DNA of 5,299 bases from JAUJNH01 sp038253125 (GTDB taxonomy: Bacteria; Actinomycetota; Acidimicrobiia; Acidimicrobiales; JAUJNH01): NCBI GenBank assembly GCA_038253125.1, contig JBBSHM010000132.1, positions 1-5,299 on the forward strand. The letters are read 5' to 3'. The notes below the pieces were generated by a model that was not told the DNA's origin, ran no database searches, and saw only the letters and a list, made by a program, of their open reading frames with translations. This document shows, one piece after another, positions 1-5,299 of the stretch. Both the position numbers and the translations under genes were made by a program. Within the stretch, counting starts at the first letter, position 1. Each line of letters begins with the position of its first letter.

Positions 1-404
1 CAGGGGCCGTCGAAGCCGCCCAGCGCGAGCTCGTGGTCCAGCTCCAGGTCGGCGTCGAGAGCCCGCACCAGCCGGATGAGCCTCGGCCCGGACTGCTCGT
101 CGTTCAGCAGGCCGTCCCAGCACAGCACCCGGCCGCCGGCGTGGCGCAGCACCGTCCGGGCCGTCGGACCGGCCGGGGGCCCGGTCGCCTCGGTCATGCG
201 CACCCCTGACCATCGGGCGGCGGCGCCGGCCGGGTCCAGCAGCGACCACAGCACCGGCCGGTCGTCGAAGGCGGGGGCGCACCACCAATCGACGGTGGCG
301 TCAGGTTGCAGCAGCGCCGCCGAGGTGCCGGTGCCGAGGAGGCGATGCGACCCAATGGCCGGCGGGGGAAGCACGGCCACGACTGCCCTGTACCCAGCAG
401 ACAT
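1..404 (-). CDS. GH15-family trehalase/glucoamylase-like protein, N-terminal part only
   Basis: The frame opens with ATG at 404-402 and runs 134 codons to the left edge without a stop. Residues 17-57 match the start of the trehalase-like N-terminal domain that precedes the GH15 (alpha/alpha)6-barrel: IGSHRLLG, then TSAALLQPDATVDWWC and APAFDDRPVLWSLLD. Family members typically read I-x-D-Y-x-L-(I/L)-G, A-A-L-V, (D)G-S-I-D-W-x-C-x-P-x-F-D, L-L-D. Residues 108-131 (RLIRLVRALDADLELDHEL) fit the later beta-sandwich region of the same domain. Known members hydrolyse alpha-glucosidic bonds in trehalose, maltodextrins or similar sugars. The catalytic glutamates lie outside the window, so activity and substrate are not shown. 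The usual D-G-S/T before the D-W is D-A-T here, a mild divergence. The start follows the carboxylase stop by five bases. In-frame GTG codons at residues 9 and 11 are alternative starts that would leave the conserved domain intact. Confidence 0.82.
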   Translation of the reverse strand, partial: MSAGYRAVVAVLPPPAIGSHRLLGTGTSAALLQPDATVDWWCAPAFDDRPVLWSLLDPAGAAARWSGVRMTEATGPPAGPTARTVLRHAGGRVLCWDGLLNDEQSGPRLIRLVRALDADLELDHELALGGFDGP

Positions 405-409
405 GGGCG

Positions 410-3400
410 CTACCCGCCGGGCCGAGGGGCCTCCCCGGCTTCGAGGGTTCGCCGCATGCCCCGGCGGACGGCGCTGATCAGGCCCGGGCGCAGCTCGACG
501 GCCGGGATGATCGAGTGGACCGAGCCCACCTCCAGTGCCCGCTCGACGCTGTGGATGGCGTCGAACTCGTCACCCACCTCGCCCAGCTTCTCCAGGCGGA
601 TGGCGGCGGTGACCTCGACCAGCCGGGTCCGCAGGTCGGCCCGCTCCTCCTCGCTGGCTGCCGATATGCGCGCCTCGAGATCGACGACCCGCGGGTCGGC
701 CCGCACCCGGGCGCTGACCTGTCCGCCGAACACCACGGCGGCGGCGGCCGAGCCCCCGATCACCGAGGCGAAGGAGCCCTCGACCGCCAGCACCTCCATG
801 GAGTCCGAGAGCGTGGCCGAGAAGACGACGAAGGCGCCGCCGTGGTATCGGGAGACGACGCAGAGCACGATCGGGCCGTCGAAGTTGACCACGGCCCGGC
901 CGATCTCGGCCCCGTACTCCAGCTGCAGGCGGCGGAGGGACTCGGGAGACCCGTCGAAGCCCGACAGGTTGGCCAGGATCACCACGGGCCGGTTGCCGCT
1001 GGCCCCGTTCAGCGCCCGCGCCACCTTCTTCGAAGACAACGGGAACAGCGTGCCGGCCGACCAGGCGTCCGGCCCGTCGGCGGCAATCGGCCCGTGGCGG
1101 GGCAGTGGCCGCGATTCCACCCCGAGGAGGGTGACGGGGTGGCCGCCCAGGTGGGCGTCGAAGACCACGGCGGTATCAGCATCCAGCATCGCCGCCCACC
1201 GCTCGAGGGGCTCATGGTCAGCGTCGATCACCGCTCTCATCAACGAGCGGATGTCGAAGGGCTTCTTGCGGTCGGGGTTGGCCGCCGCCGAGAAGATGTC
1301 GCCGACCGTGCTGAACGGGATGCCCTCGACCTGGTGGGGGGCGTCTCGGACATCGCGGTCGTCGGGGTCGGTGGTGGCCGCCGGCCGGGGAAAGCGCTCG
1401 CCCGGGGCCACGTAGGCGTGCTCGTAGTGGTCGAACAGGATCTGGCAAGCCCCGGCCACGTCGGGCGCCCAGTACTGGGCCTGGCCGTTCGGGCCCATGA
1501 TCCGCTCGTAGCCGCCGAGGCCCAGGTTGTCCTCGGCCGACACGCCGCCGGCGTAGTCGAGCGCCTGCTTGCCGGTCAGCACCATGGCGCTCTCAGGGGT
1601 CATGACCAGGATGCCGCGGGTGTGCATCAGCATCGTCGCCTCGGCGTTCCAGTAGGGCTGGGCGCCGACGTTGATGCCGGTGACGACGACGTTCACCTCT
1701 CCGCCCTGCTGGGTGTGCTCGACCAGGCGGCGCAGCACCCGGCCGACCCAGTCCAGGTTCTCGCTGCCGCTGTCCATCGAGATCTTGGCGCCGGCCGACA
1801 GGGCGAACCACTCGATCGGAGCACCAATCTCGGCTGCGAGGTCTAGGGCGGCGAGCAGCAGGCGACACTCGGCTTCGGCGATCGAGCCCAGGGCCCGGGT
1901 GGGATCGCCGAGGACGGCCACGCGGGTCATCCCCTCGGGGTGGCGCAGCGTCGGGGTGCTCACCACGCCCACCACCAGCGCAGCCTGGTTGCCGCCAGGC
2001 GGCCGGGCTACGGGAACCAGGCGCCCGCCGCCATCCAGGTCGTGCTCGGCGAACGCGCCCCCCGGCCCGGCCAGCATCCCCACAAGCTCATAGGGGTAGG
2101 GGGCGCCGCGGCGCTGGGCCTCGATGACCTTGCGGGTGTAGGTGTCGAGCGGCTGCATGGGTGCGGTCGGCGGGTCGTCGAGGCGCACGCTCAGCCCGGC
2201 TGCGGCCTGCCGACCCAGGCGGACCACCAGCTCCCTGCTGCCGCCCGGTGACGCCGGGTCAGGCACCCGGCAGTGCACGAGGATCTGGTCGAGGCCCAGC
2301 CCCTCGGTGCTCGGGGCCACCCGCCGGGCGACGGCCAGCAGCTCCTCTATCGGCGTCTCGACCACCGGTGAGACGTCCAGCTGCACCCGGTTCCAGGCCA
2401 GACGGGCGCCCAACGGGTGGACGGCCTGGGCCAGCCGGAGGCTGTCCAGGCAGGCGGCGAGGACCTGCTCGAGCTCGGGCAGCGACGTGACGGCGCCCGA
2501 CGGGTCACGCACGGCCGTGAACTCACGGACCTCGGCGATGGCTATCAGACGCTCGTCGCTCGGGTTGTCGCGGGCCACGCAGTCGAACAGGTAGACGTCG
2601 GGCTCCGAGGCGAGCCTGGTCAGCTCGAAGCTCTCCAGGCGCCACAGGCGCAGCCTTCGGCCGATCATGGGGTGGAGCCCGCGCACGATCGGGTCCTCGA
2701 CGAAGCCTGACGCCGAGCGGTGGAAGGTGAGCTGCTGGGTCGGCTCGTCGGGCTCACCGACGGGGCACACAGCGATGGCCACACGGCCCACCTCGGCGGG
2801 GAAGCCGGCCCCGTCGAGGACGGGCGCCACCGCGACTGCCAGCTCGTCGTCGGTGAGCCGCGGCCCGGGGCGGGCCAGGTAGAGGTCGACGACCACGGTG
2901 TCGGCGGGGCCCGTCCCCGAGGCGCCCGGTGCCCCGGCCAGCCACGGCCGGGCGGCGGCGGCGCACGCCCTGGCCATGACGTCGAGGCGTGCCATCTCGC
3001 CTCGCCCGGCCACGACGAAGACCCGACGGCTGCGGTGCACGTACTCGGCGGTGATGAGCTGCTCGCCCTCCACCTCGACCGGGGTCAGGTTGCGGAGGTC
3101 GCGGATCTTGTAGAAGCGGCGGGTCAGCACCTCGAGCATCGGCTCCAGCGCAGCGCCGTCGGCGAAGCGCGTCCCGAGCAGCGGCAGCAGCGGCTGCGGC
3201 GTCGCCACCAGCTCGTCCAGGAGCCGGTCACGGTGCGGGCCGGCGGCTGCTCCGGTGAGCTCGTCCAGATGGCGACAGGCGTCGGCAAGAGCCTCAGCCC
3301 GGGCCTGGGCGATGAGCGGCAGGTCGAAGCAGCGGTAGCGGATGCTGCGGGCCAGGTTGCCAACCACCGGGAACCGCCGCTGGGTGGCGACGATCAGGCT

Positions 3401-5299
3401 GTCGAGGATGCTTCGCAGCTCGTGGCGCGACGAGTCCGGCAGGCCATCCGCGCCGGCGGCGAGGCCTTCGAGGAGACCGAGCGCCACCGGCACGTGAGAC
3501 GGGGCCCGCTCGTGGGCCAGGACGATCGAGTGGAGGGCGTCGTGCAACTCGGGCGTGGGCTCCAAGCCGGTCACCCCATAGTGGCCGAGGGCCCGGAGGA
3601 GCGCCACGCCGAAGCGGTCGGGCAGACCCTCGCGGTCCACGTCGAGCGAGCGCAGGTACGTGCGGAAGTGCTCGCGTTGGCTCCTCGGGCCATCGGCGCC
3701 TCCGGCATCGTCGTCCCGGCGGTTGCGGGTCAGCGCACAGAGGTCGGCGAAGGTGGCCAGCACGGCCAGCTCGCCCCGGAACAGCTCGGGCTCCCGGACA
3801 CCGGTGCGCTCGGCCAGGTAGCGGTCGAGCACCTGGCGGGCCTCGGCCGCCGTCAGGTCGAACCCTGCGACGAACGATCCGAGCGTCTCGAGGTCCTCGA
3901 CGGCGCGGGCCAGGGGATCGTCCTGCGACGGCGTCCTCACCTCGTCGAAGCGAAGCCGGGTGCCGGCGGCGTCGGCGGCGCCCGTGGTGACCGCTTCGAG
4001 GCGCACCAGCGGGGAACCAGCCTGCACCTGGGTGTTGTTCGCGACGAAGACGCTGCGGACCCGGCCGTCAACCGGGGCGGTGATGGCCACCTCCATCTTC
4101 ATGCTCTCAACGACGAGGAGGCGGGCCCCGGCGACGACCAGGTCGTCCGGCGCCACCAGGACCGCAGCCACGACGGCGGCGCCCGGTGCCCTGACCACGC
4201 CGCCGTCCTCGCCGGACAGGCGGTGGGCCCGTCCGTCGACCTCGACGATGTGGTCGGTGCCCGAGGTCGACGACACGATCCGGTGGTTGCGCCCGCCCAT
4301 TGTGAGCCGGCTGCGGAAGCGGGCCAGGCGCTCGCACGCCACGTCAACCACGTGGCCGTCGACCTCGAGCCGGTACCAGCCGTTCGGCCCAGCCCGGGCC
4401 ACCCGCATGGCGTAGGTCTGGCCGCCGTAGACCAGCTCGACGATGCGGCCGACCTCGCGGCGGGCCTGGGGCCGGCCCCGGCTGGCCGAGGCCAGGAACC
4501 GGCTGCGCTCCAGGGCCGCCTCGGCCTCGTCCGCGTCGATGGCGGCGACGACGAGGGCGACGCGGGCACTCGTCGCGTCCTCGGGGGCGAGGCGGGCGCC
4601 GTCGGCGGTGCAGCGGTCAAGCCAGCCGGTGTCGAGGTTGCCGGAGATGACCTCGGGGGCGGCCAGCAGGTCGAGCAGGAACGACTTGTTGGTGATGCCG
4701 CCGCGCACCACCACCGCGGTGTCGAGCAGGGCCCGGGCCAGCCGGGCCCGGGCCTCGTCGCGGTCCTGGCCCCAGGCCAGCACCTTGGCCACCATCGAGT
4801 CGTACAGCGGCGAGATGACGTCGCCCTCGGCCACACCGGTGTCCACGCGCAGGCCCGGCCCCGTCGGCAGGTCGAACAGGTCGACGATGCCGGGAGCGGG
4901 GGCGAAGCCCCGGTCGGGGTCCTCGGCGTTCAGTCGGGCCTCGATGGCATGGCCGAACGACGACGGAGGATCCCCGACCAGTCGACCGCCCCGGGCGACG
5001 TGGATCTGTAGCTTCACGAGATCGAGGCCCGTGGTCATCTCGGTCACGGTGTGCTCGACCTGGATGCGGGTGTTCACCTCGAGGAAGGCAAACGCCCGCT
5101 CGGCCGGCTGGTACAGGAACTCGACTGTTCCCGCCCCCTGGTAGCCGGCCAGCTCGCACAGGCGGCCGGCGGCGGTCCGCAGCTCGGTCTCCTGGTCGAG
5201 CGACAGGGCCGTCGAGCGTGACTCCTCGATGACCTTCTGGTTGCGCCGCTGGATGGTGCAGTCGCGCACCCCCACCGCCCAGACCGTGCCGTGCTCGTC
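410..5299 (-). CDS. Single-chain multidomain biotin-dependent acyl-CoA carboxylase (acetyl-CoA carboxylase family), 5' end missing
   Basis: This cytoplasmic enzyme should carry out both half-reactions of acyl-CoA carboxylation: ATP-dependent carboxylation of biotin, then transfer to an acyl-CoA (acetyl-CoA to malonyl-CoA in the classical case). The visible part is 1629 residues plus a TAG stop; residue 1 here is the codon at 5299-5297. Residues 1-236 are the second half of biotin carboxylase: RDCTIQRRNQK (K22, like E. coli AccC K238), GTVEF (E60), FLEVNTRIQVEH (E74, N76, R78, E82) and EARLNAEDP (R122). A tether region follows, then a biotinyl domain at about 368-438 with biotin lysine K401. 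Residues 439-1078 resemble the eukaryotic ACC central domain (HPMIGRRLRLWRLESF near 876, YPYELVGML at 1068-1076). The carboxyltransferase covers about 1079-1600 (LSAGAKI, ANLSGFDGS, YHGGAFVVF, ending near RALEVGS and IIPAVELRP). The alignment implies about 216 N-terminal residues lie beyond the window, giving roughly 1,850 in total. The GTG at 5275 is an internal valine, not the start. No frameshift is seen. Whether the substrate is acetyl-, propionyl- or a longer acyl-CoA cannot be decided here. Confidence 0.96.
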   Translation of the reverse strand, partial: DEHGTVWAVGVRDCTIQRRNQKVIEESRSTALSLDQETELRTAAGRLCELAGYQGAGTVEFLYQPAERAFAFLEVNTRIQVEHTVTEMTTGLDLVKLQIHVARGGRLVGDPPSSFGHAIEARLNAEDPDRGFAPAPGIVDLFDLPTGPGLRVDTGVAEGDVISPLYDSMVAKVLAWGQDRDEARARLARALLDTAVVVRGGITNKSFLLDLLAAPEVISGNLDTGWLDRCTADGARLAPEDATSARVALVVAAIDADEAEAALERSRFLASASRGRPQARREVGRIVELVYGGQTYAMRVARAGPNGWYRLEVDGHVVDVACERLARFRSRLTMGGRNHRIVSSTSGTDHIVEVDGRAHRLSGEDGGVVRAPGAAVVAAVLVAPDDLVVAGARLLVVESMKMEVAITAPVDGRVRSVFVANNTQVQAGSPLVRLEAVTTGAADAAGTRLRFDEVRTPSQDDPLARAVEDLETLGSFVAGFDLTAAEARQVLDRYLAERTGVREPELFRGELAVLATFADLCALTRNRRDDDAGGADGPRSQREHFRTYLRSLDVDREGLPDRFGVALLRALGHYGVTGLEPTPELHDALHSIVLAHERAPSHVPVALGLLEGLAAGADGLPDSSRHELRSILDSLIVATQRRFPVVGNLARSIRYRCFDLPLIAQARAEALADACRHLDELTGAAAGPHRDRLLDELVATPQPLLPLLGTRFADGAALEPMLEVLTRRFYKIRDLRNLTPVEVEGEQLITAEYVHRSRRVFVVAGRGEMARLDVMARACAAAARPWLAGAPGASGTGPADTVVVDLYLARPGPRLTDDELAVAVAPVLDGAGFPAEVGRVAIAVCPVGEPDEPTQQLTFHRSASGFVEDPIVRGLHPMIGRRLRLWRLESFELTRLASEPDVYLFDCVARDNPSDERLIAIAEVREFTAVRDPSGAVTSLPELEQVLAACLDSLRLAQAVHPLGARLAWNRVQLDVSPVVETPIEELLAVARRVAPSTEGLGLDQILVHCRVPDPASPGGSRELVVRLGRQAAAGLSVRLDDPPTAPMQPLDTYTRKVIEAQRRGAPYPYELVGMLAGPGGAFAEHDLDGGGRLVPVARPPGGNQAALVVGVVSTPTLRHPEGMTRVAVLGDPTRALGSIAEAECRLLLAALDLAAEIGAPIEWFALSAGAKISMDSGSENLDWVGRVLRRLVEHTQQGGEVNVVVTGINVGAQPYWNAEATMLMHTRGILVMTPESAMVLTGKQALDYAGGVSAEDNLGLGGYERIMGPNGQAQYWAPDVAGACQILFDHYEHAYVAPGERFPRPAATTDPDDRDVRDAPHQVEGIPFSTVGDIFSAAANPDRKKPFDIRSLMRAVIDADHEPLERWAAMLDADTAVVFDAHLGGHPVTLLGVESRPLPRHGPIAADGPDAWSAGTLFPLSSKKVARALNGASGNRPVVILANLSGFDGSPESLRRLQLEYGAEIGRAVVNFDGPIVLCVVSRYHGGAFVVFSATLSDSMEVLAVEGSFASVIGGSAAAAVVFGGQVSARVRADPRVVDLEARISAASEEERADLRTRLVEVTAAIRLEKLGEVGDEFDAIHSVERALEVGSVHSIIPAVELRPGLISAVRRGMRRTLEAGEAPRPGG
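413..418 (-). promoter_or_regulatory. Weak candidate ribosome binding site for the GH15-like gene
   Basis: GGCGGG on the minus strand sits eight bases before the ATG at 404. It lies within the last codons of the carboxylase, directly before its TAG. It is a poor Shine-Dalgarno match (no GGAGG or AGGAG), and such G-rich hexamers are common by chance at this base composition. With only five bases between stop and start, reinitiation by ribosomes finishing the carboxylase is an alternative way to translate the second gene. Confidence 0.35.
4091..4108 (-). other. Biotin attachment motif (ESMKME) of the BCCP domain
   Basis: These six codons read E-S-M-K-M-E. The AAG at 4099-4097 encodes the lysine (residue 401 of the visible protein) that biotin protein ligase would modify. 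The classical motif is (E/A)(A/S)MKM, so the site is canonical. The flanking sequence fits the biotinyl fold: VRAPGAAVVAAVLV precedes it and TAPVDGRVRSVFV follows, with the conserved APVDG turn. The lysine swings carboxybiotin between the biotin carboxylase active site upstream and the carboxyltransferase downstream in the same chain. Confidence 0.95.

Noticed and set aside
76..477. A 133-codon plus-strand open frame at the left edge.
   Set aside because: The minus strand of the same stretch has a GH15-like N-terminal signature and the end of the carboxylase; the plus-strand product is low-complexity Ser/Arg/Pro/Ala sequence.
306..1846. Overlapping plus-strand open frames (306-1415 and 515-1846) opposite the carboxyltransferase.
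   Set aside because: They are compositionally biased, share no motifs with known families, and overlap each other as well as the well-supported minus-strand gene.
4729..4754. Perfect direct repeat of GGGCCCGGGCC (4729-4739 and 4744-4754), each copy partly palindromic.
   Set aside because: It falls within codons for an Ala/Arg-rich helix (EARARLARALL) typical of the biotin carboxylase C-terminal part, so coding and base composition explain it.
2720..5011. A 763-codon open frame on the plus strand, opposite the carboxylase.
   Set aside because: Its translation is rich in G, A, R, H, V and E with no recognisable domain. It lies wholly antisense to clear biotin carboxylase, BCCP and central-domain sequence. 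Long antisense frames are expected where sense codons end in G or C.
5273..5275. GTG as a possible start codon of the carboxylase.
   Set aside because: The frame stays open to the window edge, and the codons before it (DEHGTVWA) continue the biotin carboxylase alignment, so the GTG is internal.

Overview
The window is GC-rich throughout, with codons strongly biased to G or C at the third position. It contains minus-strand genes only. Together with the protein types, this points to a high-GC actinobacterium (Actinomycetota). I cannot place it more finely from this sequence.

Layout, read in the minus direction of transcription. Almost the whole window (5299 down to 410) is one uninterrupted reading frame. 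It is the 3' part of a very large single-chain biotin-dependent acyl-CoA carboxylase that enters at the right edge and is already inside its biotin carboxylase domain. The order is: second half of biotin carboxylase, tether region, biotinyl (BCCP) domain with an ESMKME attachment motif, a long central region resembling the eukaryotic acetyl-CoA carboxylase central domain, then the N and C halves of the carboxyltransferase. It ends with a TAG at 412-410. Five bases later an ATG at 404-402 opens a second frame that runs off the left edge. Its 134 visible residues match the N-terminal domain of GH15-type trehalase/glucoamylase proteins.

The two genes are on the same strand and nearly abut, so they are probably co-transcribed. 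The first should carboxylate an acyl-CoA (acetyl-CoA to malonyl-CoA, or a longer substrate) using ATP and bicarbonate. The second probably hydrolyses an alpha-glucosidic substrate such as trehalose or a maltodextrin, but its catalytic domain lies outside the window. A shared physiological role is speculation.

There is no stretch over 300 bases without a gene. I see no RNA genes, mobile elements, CRISPR arrays or transcription terminators. The most notable content is the eukaryote-like one-chain carboxylase architecture, with a carboxyltransferase site that looks divergent by eye.
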